A DNA stretch of 64,000 bases from Paractinoplanes atraurantiacus (lineage in GTDB: Bacteria > Actinomycetota > Actinomycetes > Mycobacteriales > Micromonosporaceae), in the NCBI RefSeq assembly GCF_900215205.1, contig NZ_OBDY01000026.1, forward strand, positions 1 through 64,000. The letters run 5' to 3'. The notes under the pieces were generated by a model. That model was not told the DNA's origin and ran no database searches. It saw nothing but the letters and a program-made list of their open reading frames with translations. The position numbers and the translations under genes are program-made. This document shows, one piece after another, positions 8,760 through 16,638 of the stretch; within the stretch, counting starts at the first letter, position 1; each line of letters begins with the position of its first letter.

Positions 8760-9584
8760 CTAATAGCCGTAGCGGCTCTTGAGATGCCGCCACCAGTCCC
8801 GGAACATCCAGGCGTCGAACTCGGTGATCTGCGCGGCGCTGCCGGCCTTCATGAGGAAGCCGCCGACGCCGGTCGGGGTCCAGTCGTAGAAGTCGTCCAA
8901 GCCCCACGTGTGGCCGATCTCGTGCAGCAGGATGTGGATGTTGGCCGCGTTGAGGTTGCCCATGAAGTACTCGCGGCCGACGCGCTGGCCCCAGTCACCG
9001 CCGGCGCCGCCGCCGAAGCCGTCGGTCAGCCACAGCGACTGGTCGTAGTGGCGGGCGTAGCCGCCGGGGCAGTTCGGATAGTTGCCGCTCTGGTTGAAGA
9101 AGCGGCCGCACGGCACCGAGCACTGGGGCGCGTTCTCCCGGATGTCGTTGACGTAGATGTCGACCGACGAGTCGGACCATTGCAGCTGCGAGCGGTTGCG
9201 CACGGCCCAGCCGACGACCCGGACCGGCACCTCCGCGTACGGCCAGGCGTTGTGCCCGACGAGCTCGTCCATCCACTTCTTGTGCTGACGGGCGAGGGCG
9301 GCGTGGACCTGGTCGCGCTGGGCGGCGGTCACCGTCGCGGACGAGTCCCACCGTACGCAGTAATTGATGTAACCGCGGTTGGCCATGACCTGGTCCCAGC
9401 CGTAGTTGCGGAACCCGTACAGGTTGCCGTTGTTGTAGGTCTGCTCCTGGTGCTGCCAGACCTGGTTGAGCGGGGTGACCAGGTTGGCCGGCGGGCTCCA
9501 CGTCGCGGGCGCCGCGATGGCCGCCCCGGCCGGAACCATGATGACCGCCAGAAGGGCGGCGATCAGTAGTCGTGCGAGTCTCAC
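8760..9584 (-). CDS. Secreted snapalysin-like zinc metalloprotease
   Basis: A 274-residue secreted protease. I place the start at GTG 9584, since GGGAGG lies five bases upstream; an in-frame ATG at 9608 is less likely. The signal peptide is VRLARLLIAALLAVIMVPAG followed by an Ala-rich end. Near residue 230 is HEIGHTWGLDD, the HExxHxxGxxD zinc motif with Asp as third ligand known from snapalysin (M7), followed by a possible Met-turn (GGFLMKAGS). Four Cys around CSVPCGRFF and NYPNCPGG suggest disulfides. It is the first gene of the glycosidase operon, which is unusual. It could process the secreted enzymes or attack wall-linked protein. It is presumably repressed through the palindrome at 9648-9661. 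Confidence 0.82.
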   Translation of the reverse strand: MRLARLLIAALLAVIMVPAGAAIAAPATWSPPANLVTPLNQVWQHQEQTYNNGNLYGFRNYGWDQVMANRGYINYCVRWDSSATVTAAQRDQVHAALARQHKKWMDELVGHNAWPYAEVPVRVVGWAVRNRSQLQWSDSSVDIYVNDIRENAPQCSVPCGRFFNQSGNYPNCPGGYARHYDQSLWLTDGFGGGAGGDWGQRVGREYFMGNLNAANIHILLHEIGHTWGLDDFYDWTPTGVGGFLMKAGSAAQITEFDAWMFRDWWRHLKSRYGY

Positions 9585-9647
9585 GGAACCTCCCATAGAT
9601 CCAGACATGTCTATGCCGCTGTCCCACGATGAAGAGAGACTCCCTTA

Positions 9648-9661
9648 CGAAAACGTTTTCG
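9648..9661. promoter_or_regulatory. LacI-type operator CGAAAACGTTTTCG
   Basis: A perfect 14-bp palindrome with the central CG step typical of LacI/GalR operators. It lies between the divergent protease-glycosidase operon (start 9584) and the lacI-type gene (start 9750), 63 bp upstream of the protease start. It is the obvious binding site for the adjacent regulator and may also give autoregulation. Confidence 0.85.
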
Positions 9662-9749
9662 GCAAGATGTCCACTGTGTTACTCCAAAAGGCGCGATCCT
9701 GCTGGTAGCGTCGCCGCAATCACGGCTGACGGCGACCGAAAGGCAGCGC

Positions 9750-10844
9750 ATGGGGCGGCGAAGATCCGAAGCGGTGACCCTGGCCGACGTGGCCCGCCGG
9801 GCCGGTTGCTCGATAGCCACCGCCTCAAAGGCGCTCAATGCCCGGGCCCAGGTGGCCGAGGCGACACGGCAACGGGTCCTGGCCGCGGCGAGCGAGCTGT
9901 CGTTCCGCGCGCCCGGCCGCACCCGCGCCATCGGCCTGCTCACCGACGAGCTCGGCGGCCGCTTCTCCATCCCGATCCTGCTCGGCGCCGAGAACGCCCT
10001 GGCCGGTGACCGCATGTCGGTGCTGCTGTGCGACGCCCGGGGTGACGACGCCCGGCGGCGGCACTACGTGGCAACGCTGCTGGCCCGCCAGGTCGACGGG
10101 CTCATCGTGGTCGGCGACGACAACGACGTGCGCCCGTCGCTGCCGCGCGACCTGCCGGTGCCGGTCGTCTACGCGTACGGCGAATCCGGGCACCCGGACG
10201 ACGTCTCGGTCATCGCCGACGACGGCGGGGGCGCCCGGCTGGCCGCCGAGCATCTGATCGCGCTGGGCCGCCGCCGGCTCGCCCACATCACCGGCCCGCG
10301 CCACTACCGGGCCGCCCGCAAACGCGCCGCCGGCCTGCGCGAGGTCCTCGACGAGAACGACCTCCCACTGACCGGCGGCGAGCCCCTCTACGGCGAGTGG
10401 TCCCAGCGCTGGGGCCGGCGCGCGGCCCACCGGCTGCTGGCCTCGCATCCGGGCACGGACGCGGTGTTCTGCGGCAACGACCAGATCGCGGCCGGCGTGG
10501 CCCAGGCTCTGAGCGAGCGGGGGCGCCGCATTCCGGACGACGTGGCCCTGGTCGGTTTCGACAACTGGACCGAGTTCGCCGCCGACTGCCGTCCCCCGCT
10601 CACCACAGTGGATCTGAGACTTCAAGAGCTGGGTGAGGCGGCCGTACGCCATCTGTTCGCGGCCCTGGACGGCCGCCCCTCCCAGGGCGTCGTCCGCTCG
10701 CCGTGCCGCCTGGTCGTGCGCGCCTCGACCGCGGGTCTACGCGACCGCGGTGGCCTCGAGCTCGACCATCTGGCCGGGGACGGCCAGCCGGGTCACGCCG
10801 AGCATGGTGGTGGCGGGCGCGACACCGGCCGCGGCCAGCCGTGA
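9750..10844 (+). CDS. LacI-family transcriptional repressor of the glycosidase operon
   Basis: A 364-residue regulator. Residues 9-55 are the LacI helix-turn-helix and hinge region (VTLADVARRAGCSIATASKALN). Then comes a periplasmic-binding-protein-like effector domain with typical segments (IGLLTDELGGRFSIPILLGAENAL, DGLIVVGDD, DAVFCGNDQIAAGVAQAL, DDVALVGFDNW, PPLTTVDL). It is divergent from the secreted operon with a LacI operator between them, so it most likely releases repression on binding a sugar product. The family usually ends soon after RLVVRAS; here the frame runs on for about 30 Gly/His-rich residues and overlaps the 3' end of the convergent RidA-like gene by 108 bp. The tail may be recent. 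Confidence 0.9.
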   Translation: MGRRRSEAVTLADVARRAGCSIATASKALNARAQVAEATRQRVLAAASELSFRAPGRTRAIGLLTDELGGRFSIPILLGAENALAGDRMSVLLCDARGDDARRRHYVATLLARQVDGLIVVGDDNDVRPSLPRDLPVPVVYAYGESGHPDDVSVIADDGGGARLAAEHLIALGRRRLAHITGPRHYRAARKRAAGLREVLDENDLPLTGGEPLYGEWSQRWGRRAAHRLLASHPGTDAVFCGNDQIAAGVAQALSERGRRIPDDVALVGFDNWTEFAADCRPPLTTVDLRLQELGEAAVRHLFAALDGRPSQGVVRSPCRLVVRASTAGLRDRGGLELDHLAGDGQPGHAEHGGGGRDTGRGQP

Positions 10845-11138
10845 GGCGAGCACGCCGTAGTGCCGGAACAGCAGATCGACGTCGGTCGTGTAGACGTTGA
10901 GCCGGACGACGTCGGCCAGCGACATGCCGGCCCCGCCGAGCACGGCCTCCAAGTTGTCCAGGCTCAGCGCCAGCTGGGCCGCGATGTCGCCGTCGTGCTG
11001 CGGCTTGCCGTCGGCGTCCATGGCGGTCTGGCCCGAGCAGTACAGAGTGCGGGTGTGCCCCTCGACGAGCTCGCCTTGGTGGAAGCCCATGCCCACCGAC
11101 CAGGTCACGGGGTTGATCGCGGTTCGCGTGAATGTCAT
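10737..11138 (-). CDS. RidA/YjgF-like protein lacking the conserved imine-deaminase Arg
   Basis: A 133-residue Rid-superfamily protein. The YjgF fold signature is clear: TLYCSGQTAMDADGK, then DIAAQLALSLDNLEAVL, LADVVRLNVYTTDVDLL and the ending GQMVELEATAVA. True RidA enzymes carry an Arg in the PAR-S/T segment that binds the 2-aminoacrylate carboxylate; here the segment reads APATTMLGV, so that Arg is Thr. It is therefore probably a non-RidA subfamily member with another ligand. It is divergent from a WYL regulator across 60 bp that holds a perfect 7-bp-arm inverted repeat, so it is likely the regulator's target. Confidence 0.85.
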   Translation of the reverse strand: MTFTRTAINPVTWSVGMGFHQGELVEGHTRTLYCSGQTAMDADGKPQHDGDIAAQLALSLDNLEAVLGGAGMSLADVVRLNVYTTDVDLLFRHYGVLASRLAAAGVAPATTMLGVTRLAVPGQMVELEATAVA

Positions 11139-11159
11139 GCGGCCACCCTGGCAACAAAT

Positions 11160-11178
11160 CACGACATCCTCTGTCGTG
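11160..11178. promoter_or_regulatory. Inverted repeat operator CACGACA-N5-TGTCGTG
   Basis: Perfect 7-bp arms with a TCCTC spacer, centred in the 60-bp gap between the RidA-like gene (start 11138) and the WYL regulator gene (start 11199). Position and symmetry make it the likely binding site of the WYL regulator for both divergent genes. Confidence 0.8.
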
Positions 11179-11198
11179 TATTTCGGTAGGGTCGGCGG

Positions 11199-12170
11199 AT
11201 GCGCGCCGATCGGCTGGTCTCGCTGGTGCTGTTGCTGCGCCGTCACGGCCGCCTGACCGCGGAGGCGCTGGCCCGCGAGCTGGAGGTGTCGACCCGAACG
11301 GTTCTGCGCGACATCGAGGCGCTGTCGGCGGCGGGGGTGCCGGTCTACGCGGAGCGCGGGCGGCACGGCGGGTTCGCCCTGCTGCCCGGCTTTCGGACCG
11401 AGCTCACCGGAGTCAGCCACGACGAGGCCCTGGCCCTGCTGACCGGGGAACCGGTGTTCGGGCTCGGGCCGGCGCTGACGTCGGCGATGCGCAAGGTGGT
11501 CGACGCGCTGCCGGACGACCACCGGGCCAAGGCGAGCGACGCCGCCCGGCGCTTCCTGGTCGAGCCGGAGACCGACCTGCTGTCCCGCCGGACGTCCATC
11601 GAAGAGCTGCCGGCCGAGACCATGATGGAGGTCCGGCGGGCGGTCCTCGCCGGGCACCGGCTCCGCATCCACTACGCGGCCACCGGGCAGGAACCGCGGT
11701 GGCGCGCCGTCGACCCGATCGGCCTGGTCACGGTCCGCGAGCGGGGATATCTGCTGGCGACCCGGGCCGGAGCGGACCGCACCTACCGGCTGTCGCGCGT
11801 GCGGGCGGCCGAGAAGCTCCCCGAACCCGCACGGCGGCCACCCCAGGTGGATCTCGACCGGATCTGGCGGGAGCGCTGCGCCCAGTTCCTGTCCGGGGAC
11901 CACATCGCCGTCCTGGCCCGGGTTCGCTTGTCCCGCCGGGAGGAGCTGCTGAGCAGCGCGGTGGCCGTCCGCGCCGAGGAAGCGGGCGACGACGGCTGGG
12001 TGCGGCTGGAGGTGACCTTCCAGGATCTGCGCCACGCCGTGTGGGCGCTGTGGCAGCTCGGCCCCGACGCGGAAGCCCTGACCCCGCCGGCCCTGCGCGC
12101 CGCACTGCACGACCGCGCCGCCGCGATCGCCGCCCGCTACGTGAACCCTCCGGCCGCGGATGACGGATAA
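11199..12170 (+). CDS. HTH/WYL-domain transcriptional regulator (YafY type)
   Basis: A 323-residue regulator. Residues 1-60 form a DeoR-like winged helix (RLVSLVLLLRRHGRLTAEAL, STRTVLRDIEALSAAGVPVY). A helical linker is followed by a WYL domain from about 140 (LRIHYAATGQEPRWRAVDPIGLVTVRERGYLLA). WYL domains sense small ligands or nucleic acid. It is divergent from the RidA-like gene with a shared inverted repeat, indicating local and self control. Its TAA is only five bases from the ECF sigma start, so those genes may be co-transcribed. Confidence 0.88.
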   Translation: MRADRLVSLVLLLRRHGRLTAEALARELEVSTRTVLRDIEALSAAGVPVYAERGRHGGFALLPGFRTELTGVSHDEALALLTGEPVFGLGPALTSAMRKVVDALPDDHRAKASDAARRFLVEPETDLLSRRTSIEELPAETMMEVRRAVLAGHRLRIHYAATGQEPRWRAVDPIGLVTVRERGYLLATRAGADRTYRLSRVRAAEKLPEPARRPPQVDLDRIWRERCAQFLSGDHIAVLARVRLSRREELLSSAVAVRAEEAGDDGWVRLEVTFQDLRHAVWALWQLGPDAEALTPPALRAALHDRAAAIAARYVNPPAADDG

Positions 12171-12175
12171 CAGGC

Positions 12176-12745
12176 GTGGATGACGCAACAGTCCTGCTCC
12201 GGTCACGGGAGCGGCCGGAAGAGTTCGCCGTGCTGTTCGACCGGCACGCACCCTTCATACATCGCTATCTGGCCCGCCGGCTCGGTGACCAGCAGGCCGA
12301 CGACCTGGTGGCCGAGACGTTCCTGACCGCGTTCCGGCGCCGGGACACGTTCAAGCCCGGGCACAGTGACGCCCGGCCCTGGCTCTACGGCATCGCCACC
12401 AATCTGATCGCCCAGCACCGCCGGGACGAGGTCCGTGAGCTGCGGCTGCATCGGGCCGTGACGCCGGAGACCAGCGCCGACTGCCACGCCGACCAGGTCG
12501 CCACCGACGTCACCGCGGCCGCGCTGCGCGACCTGCTCACCGCGGCGCTGGCCGGGCTGGCCGACGGCGACCGCGACGTGTTCCTGCTGAGCGTTCAGGA
12601 GGAGTTGACGTACGAGCAGGTCGCAGCGGCCCTGGAGATCCCGGTGGGCACGGTGCGCTCGCAATCAGTTGCGTGCGGCCCTCGGCGGCCGCAATCCCCT
12701 GCACCTCGTCGAGAAGGAGGCCCGCCATGGATGAGACGACACTGA
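12176..12745 (+). pseudogene. ECF sigma factor with damaged region 4.2
   Basis: An ECF sigma factor of the subgroup linked to CU044_5270 proteins. Region 2 is intact (FAVLFDRHAPFIHRYLARRL, DDLVAETFLTAFRR, PWLYGIATNLIAQHRR) and region 4 starts normally (LADGDRDVFLLSVQEELTYE, VAAALEIPVGTVRS). After Ser at 12659-12661 the frame turns into nonsense. The expected ending continues in another frame from 12660: RNQLRAALGGRNPLHLVEKE and stop at 12734, overlapping the ATG of the next gene. About 17 bases encoding the promoter-recognition helix (normally RLxRAR) are missing. GTG at 12176 is the start. As read, -35 recognition should be lost, unless this is a sequencing or assembly error. Confidence 0.75.
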
Positions 12746-13641
12746 CCCGGCAGCTCGGCGAACAGACCGCGCTGCCGTCGCCGGAGCGGCTCGCCCCGGC
12801 ACGGGAAAGGCTGCTGGCCGAGCTGACGGCGGACCTCACCCACCCCGAGCCGGCGTCGCAACCTCAGCGGACATTCCGGGCGCCGCGGGCTCTCCGGTCG
12901 CGGAACTCGTTCCGGCTGGCCGTCGCGGTGGCCTCGGCGGCGGCCGTTGCGGCCTTCGGGGCGATCGCGCTGCGGGGACCGGCGCCGGACAGGCCGCCCG
13001 TGGCGATGGCGCCGGTCGCGGAGTTTCTCGGCACGGCCGCCGCCGTGGCCGCCCGGGACAGGGACGTCACGCCGCGCGGCGATCAGTTCGTCTACGTCAA
13101 GACGGCGGGGGCGGACGGGACGTGGTTCGAGCAGTGGAACTCCGTCGACGGTGAGCACGACAGCGTCGGGCGCTCCTCGGACGGGCGCGAGGAGGTGCTG
13201 CCGGCCTGCGTCGACGGGCTCGGCAAAAGCACTGACAGCGCCGGGAAGGCCGTATCGGCGCCGTGCGACGTCCATCCGTGGTTCCTGCCGGACCTGCCGG
13301 CCGACCCCGAAGCCCTGATCGCCTGGCTGACCAAGCGCAACTCGAACGTCAACGGCGTCGCCAAGGACCTGTGGTCGCTGGCCGACGGCTACTGGCTGCG
13401 GCCGGCCCAGCGGGCCGCCCTCTACCGGGCGGTCGGCATGGTGGACGGCATCAGCCTGGTCCCCTCGGCCGAGGACGCGGCCGGCCGTGTCGGCACCGGC
13501 GTGGCGTGGGTGAGCCCCGGCCGATCGGTCCCCGAAGTCATGTGGATCTTCGACGCCGAGACGCATCTCCTGCTCGGCAGCCCGGCCACCTCGGTGGTCA
13601 CACAGCCGCGGATCGTGGACGAGGTGGGCGAGCGCTCCTGA
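12727..13641 (+). CDS. CU044_5270-type membrane protein, partner of the ECF sigma factor
   Basis: A 304-residue protein starting at ATG 12727 with GGAGG close upstream. Residues 1-60 are cytoplasmic with the repeated Pro/Arg pattern seen in actinobacterial sigma-partner proteins (LPSPERLAPARERLLAEL). One membrane segment lies at about 64-82 (FRLAVAVASAAAVAAFGAIAL). The rest is an extracytoplasmic domain (FVYVKTAGADGTWFEQWNSVDG, WIFDAETHLLLGS). The sigma gene's restored frame overlaps this start (ATGGATGA), a coupled arrangement. The protein is thought to act as the sensor or anti-sigma component; no zinc anti-sigma motif is visible. Confidence 0.8.
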   Translation: MDETTLTRQLGEQTALPSPERLAPARERLLAELTADLTHPEPASQPQRTFRAPRALRSRNSFRLAVAVASAAAVAAFGAIALRGPAPDRPPVAMAPVAEFLGTAAAVAARDRDVTPRGDQFVYVKTAGADGTWFEQWNSVDGEHDSVGRSSDGREEVLPACVDGLGKSTDSAGKAVSAPCDVHPWFLPDLPADPEALIAWLTKRNSNVNGVAKDLWSLADGYWLRPAQRAALYRAVGMVDGISLVPSAEDAAGRVGTGVAWVSPGRSVPEVMWIFDAETHLLLGSPATSVVTQPRIVDEVGERS

Positions 13642-13654
13642 TCGGTCGACAACT

Positions 13655-13695
13655 ATGCGCTTGGCGTATACCTTCAGTGTATACGTCAAGCGCAT
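13655..13695. promoter_or_regulatory. Large near-perfect dyad (17-bp arms) upstream of a Tat hydrolase
   Basis: Left arm ATGCGCTTGGCGTATAC at 13655-13671 and right arm GTATACGTCAAGCGCAT at 13679-13695 match at 16 of 17 positions around a 7-base centre. The dyad ends two bases before the ribosome site (GGAGG) of the hydrolase gene at 13707. It could be a repressor operator or a stem-loop in the leader. No repressor gene stands directly beside it. Confidence 0.7.
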
Positions 13696-13706
13696 TGGAG
13701 GCTGTC

Positions 13707-14861
13707 ATGTCGATCAGTCGTCGGAACCTGCTCGTGTCGGCGCTGTCCGCCACGGCCGTGGTGACCGCCGGTGGCACTGTTCCCGCCATGGCGGCACCGC
13801 CCCGGCTCACACTGCCGCCGCCGACCGGGCCCTGCCCAGTGGGCACGGTGGCGCTCCGGCTCCTCGACAAGTCACGGCCGGACCCGTTCACCGGCGCGGC
13901 CGGGCATCGCGAGCTCATGGTCGCCGTCTGGTACCCGGCACGCGACGCCGGAGGCCGTCCGCGGGCGCCGTGGATGGACCCCGCCGTGCTGCGGCGCTAC
14001 CTGTCGGACGCCGGCTACGCGCCGGACGTCATCCGGGGGCCGCTCGCGGCCGGGCGGGTCGGCGCTCCGGTGCGGCGTGCAGGACGGCTGCCCGTCGTCC
14101 TGTTCTCGCACGGGGCCGGTGACCACCGCGGCGGCAACACGATGATGGTGCAGGAGCTGGCCAGCCACGGATATCTGGTCGTGACGATCGATCACCTCGG
14201 CGACGCGTACAGCCGGCTGCCCGATGGCCGTGTCGTCGTGCCGACCGAGGAGTCGCTGGCTCCCGAGGACTTCGCGCACGACGCCCGGTTCGTGCTCGAC
14301 CGCGTCGAAGACCTCGCCGCCGGCCGCAACCCGGACGCCGACCGGCGGCCGCTGCCCGATGGGCTGGCCGGCGCGCCCGACCTCCGACGCGCCGGCATGT
14401 TCGGGTGGTCGAAAGGCGGCACCGCCACCGCCCGGGTCATGCTGGCCGACCGGCGGGTGCGGGCCGGGGTGGCGGTCGACGGCCCGATGCTGCCGCTGAT
14501 GAGCGGCACCATCGACCGGCCGTTCATGATGATGACCGCGGAGTTCACCCGGGCCGCCGAGCCGGCCGTCGCCCGCTTCTTCACGGAGCAACTGGCCGGG
14601 GAACGCCTGAACGTCCAGGCCGCCGGGGCGGTCCACTCGTCGTACAACGACCTCCAGGTGCTGGTGCCGCAGCTGGCCGAGGTGGTCGGCATGAGCGACG
14701 ACGAGCTGCGGGGCTGGATCGGCACCCTCGACCCGGCGCGCGCGGTGCGCATCGACCAGGCCTACCCTCTCGCCTTCTTCGATCAGCACCTGCGGGGCCG
14801 CCACCGGCCCCTGCTGGACGGACCGAGCCGCGCGTTCCCTGAGGTCGAGTACCTGCCGTGA
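13707..14861 (+). CDS. Tat-exported alpha/beta hydrolase (PAF-acetylhydrolase / dienelactone-hydrolase-like)
   Basis: A 384-residue secreted hydrolase. The N-terminus has a twin-arginine signal (SISRRNLLVSALSATAVV). The core carries VAVWYPARDAG, then VVLFSHGAGDHRGGNT (oxyanion region), and the nucleophile elbow GMFGWSKGGTATA, where Ser sits in GWSKG instead of the common GHSxG. A His in AGAVHSSYND may be catalytic. Layout resembles the PAF-acetylhydrolase-like family. ATG at 13707 has GGAGG upstream. A large dyad covers the leader, so expression is probably switched locally. The substrate is not known. Confidence 0.78.
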   Translation: MSISRRNLLVSALSATAVVTAGGTVPAMAAPPRLTLPPPTGPCPVGTVALRLLDKSRPDPFTGAAGHRELMVAVWYPARDAGGRPRAPWMDPAVLRRYLSDAGYAPDVIRGPLAAGRVGAPVRRAGRLPVVLFSHGAGDHRGGNTMMVQELASHGYLVVTIDHLGDAYSRLPDGRVVVPTEESLAPEDFAHDARFVLDRVEDLAAGRNPDADRRPLPDGLAGAPDLRRAGMFGWSKGGTATARVMLADRRVRAGVAVDGPMLPLMSGTIDRPFMMMTAEFTRAAEPAVARFFTEQLAGERLNVQAAGAVHSSYNDLQVLVPQLAEVVGMSDDELRGWIGTLDPARAVRIDQAYPLAFFDQHLRGRHRPLLDGPSRAFPEVEYLP

Positions 14862-14864
14862 CCT

Positions 14865-15683
14865 CTACCTGACGGCGACCGCGACCCGCTCGCCCGGGAA
14901 GACCGCCAGGGACCGCCCGGCCGGGCGCAGGAAGCGCTTCTGGTAGTCCTCGGCTCCCAGGTCGGCCACGACGCGCAGGCCGTGGCCGGCCAGGTGGCGG
15001 GCCAGTTCATCCGGGTCGTAGGCGGCGCGCCAGCGCAGCCGGCGGGCCCAGGTGGCGTGCCGGGGATCCTCGGCGACCGACCGGGGCATGTAGGTCACCA
15101 CGAAACGGCTGGCCTCGGGCAGGGTGCCGGCGTACGCGAAGACGGCCTCGACGGCGTCCGGAGGCAGGTACATGGTGACCGCCTCGCAGAGCAGCAGGGC
15201 CGGCTGCGGATGGATCTCGGCCGCGCCGTCCGGCAGCCGGGCGGCCAGGTCGATCGGCACGTAGCGTACGGACGAAGGAAGCCGGCCCAGCCGGCGCCGG
15301 ACCGCGGCCTTCTTCGCCTCCTGCACGGCCGGCAGGTCGAGCTCCCAGACCTGCGCCGTGGCCATCTCGGCCAGCCGGTAGGGGCGCGTATCCATGCCGG
15401 CGCCGAGGATCACCACCTGGGTGATGCCGGTCGCCAGCGCCTCCCGGCACGCGTCGTCGATGGCCCGGGTCCGGCACACGACCGCGCCGTAGAAGCCGGG
15501 ACCGGAGCGCTCCAGCAGGCGCAGGAACACGTGCCGCAGCGCGCGATTACGCACGACCACCGCCGGCCACCCGCTCAGGAAGCGCCCGGCCAGCGGATCG
15601 TCGAACAGCGGCCGCCGCGCGTGGGCCTCCAGCGCCCGCATCATGCCGGCTCCCGACGCTGTGCGCACCTCATTGGCGGCCAC
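14865..15683 (-). CDS. Class I SAM-dependent methyltransferase, leucine-carboxyl-methyltransferase type
   Basis: A 272-residue protein of the PPM1/LCM-like family common in actinomycete secondary metabolism. SAM-binding motifs are visible: VVILGAGMDTRPYRL, then VWELDLPAVQEAKK and VRYVPIDLAA, with ALLLCEAVTMYLPPDAV in the catalytic region. It is convergent with the Tat hydrolase (stops three bases apart) and follows the IS5-type element in transcription direction. The acceptor substrate cannot be told from the sequence. Confidence 0.85.
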   Translation of the reverse strand: MAANEVRTASGAGMMRALEAHARRPLFDDPLAGRFLSGWPAVVVRNRALRHVFLRLLERSGPGFYGAVVCRTRAIDDACREALATGITQVVILGAGMDTRPYRLAEMATAQVWELDLPAVQEAKKAAVRRRLGRLPSSVRYVPIDLAARLPDGAAEIHPQPALLLCEAVTMYLPPDAVEAVFAYAGTLPEASRFVVTYMPRSVAEDPRHATWARRLRWRAAYDPDELARHLAGHGLRVVADLGAEDYQKRFLRPAGRSLAVFPGERVAVAVR

Positions 15684-15710
15684 GGCCCCGACCGTAGCGC
15701 AGCCCCGCTA

Positions 15711-16638
15711 GGGCGTAACTGGCGGATCATGGGGTGAGGTCGGGTACGGCGCGGAGCCAGTCGAGGGTTTCGGCGAGGTCGAGTGTGGCCTGGTAGGAGT
15801 CGATTCGCTTGTCGTAGCGGGTTGCCAGGCCTCGCCAGTGTTTGCGTCGGTTGAAGCCGCGTTCGACCTGGTTGCGTTTCTTGTACGCGTGCGGGTCGAA
15901 CGCGGGTGGGCGTCCGCCGGATGATCCTTTCCTTACCCGGTTGGCTTCTGGTCGGAACGGATCACCGCTTTAACCTTGCGGGCGCGCAGCCCGGCCCGGT
16001 TCGCCTTGCTGGAGTACGCCTTGTCGGCGGTCAGCGACAACGGCCGTTTCCGCGGACGGCCGCCGTCCGGGCCGTGGACGGCGACCTGATCCAGCAGGCC
16101 GAGCAACTGCCGGGTGTCGGATGCCTGACCCGCTGTGATGCGTGTGGCGAGCGAACGGCCCCGGCCGTCGCAGATAACGTGCACCTTCGTGGTCAGTCCC
16201 CCGCGGGAGCGACCCAGACCTTGACGTGCCTGCGAGTCTTTGCTGGCCAGCCACCTTTACGGGCACCGGCAGCGTGCTGGTGAGCCCGCACGATCGTCGA
16301 GTCGGCTTGGGCGTCCCAATCGATGTCACCCTCGGCCGCGGCCATCGCGATGACCTCACGCCGGATCCTGGCCCAGGTGCCGTCCTCGGCCCACTTCCGG
16401 AACCGGTCGTAGGCGGTCTGGTAAGGCCCCTACCGGGCCGGCATGTCGGCCCACGGGGCTCCGGTGCGTTTCACCCAAATGATCCCGTTGATGACCTGCC
16501 GATGATCACGCCACCGGCCACCTCGTTTTGCCGTATCCAGGCAGCAACGGCTCCCAGATCGCCCACTCATGATCCGTCAGATCGAAAACGCGCCATACCC
16601 CTTCAACGACCGACATCCATGATCCGCCAGTTACGCCC
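15711..16638 (-). mobile_element. Degenerate IS5/IS427-type insertion sequence
   Basis: A 928-bp element with perfect long terminal inverted repeats (GGGCGTAACTGGCGGATCAT plus two more bases at 15711-15732, complement at 16617-16638) and a TA target duplication (15709-15710 and 16639-16640). Size and TA target fit the IS427 group of IS5. The transposase is broken in several places, while the ends remain perfect. The element is inserted at the stop codon of the XRE/MmyB regulator gene. Confidence 0.85.
15722..16617 (-). pseudogene. IS5-family transposase, frameshifted and with a nonsense codon
   Basis: The transposase reads in pieces on the minus strand. The start segment is EGVWRVFDLTDHEWAIWEPL. 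A second frame gives DHRQVINGIIWVKRTGAPWADM with an in-frame TAG just after (at RYGP of intact homologues), then GDIDWDAQADSTIVRAHQH (first Asp). A third frame gives GLTTKVHVICDGRGRSLA and LTADKAYSSKANRAGL (second Asp). A last frame gives KKRNQVERGFNRRKHWRG (Glu). Even allowing for the programmed frameshift of the IS427 group there are too many breaks plus a stop, so it is inactive. Confidence 0.82.

Noticed and set aside
10857-11138. A longer RidA frame starting at 12251
   Set aside because: The upstream extension is antisense to the WYL regulator; the RidA fold begins at MTFTRT (11138).
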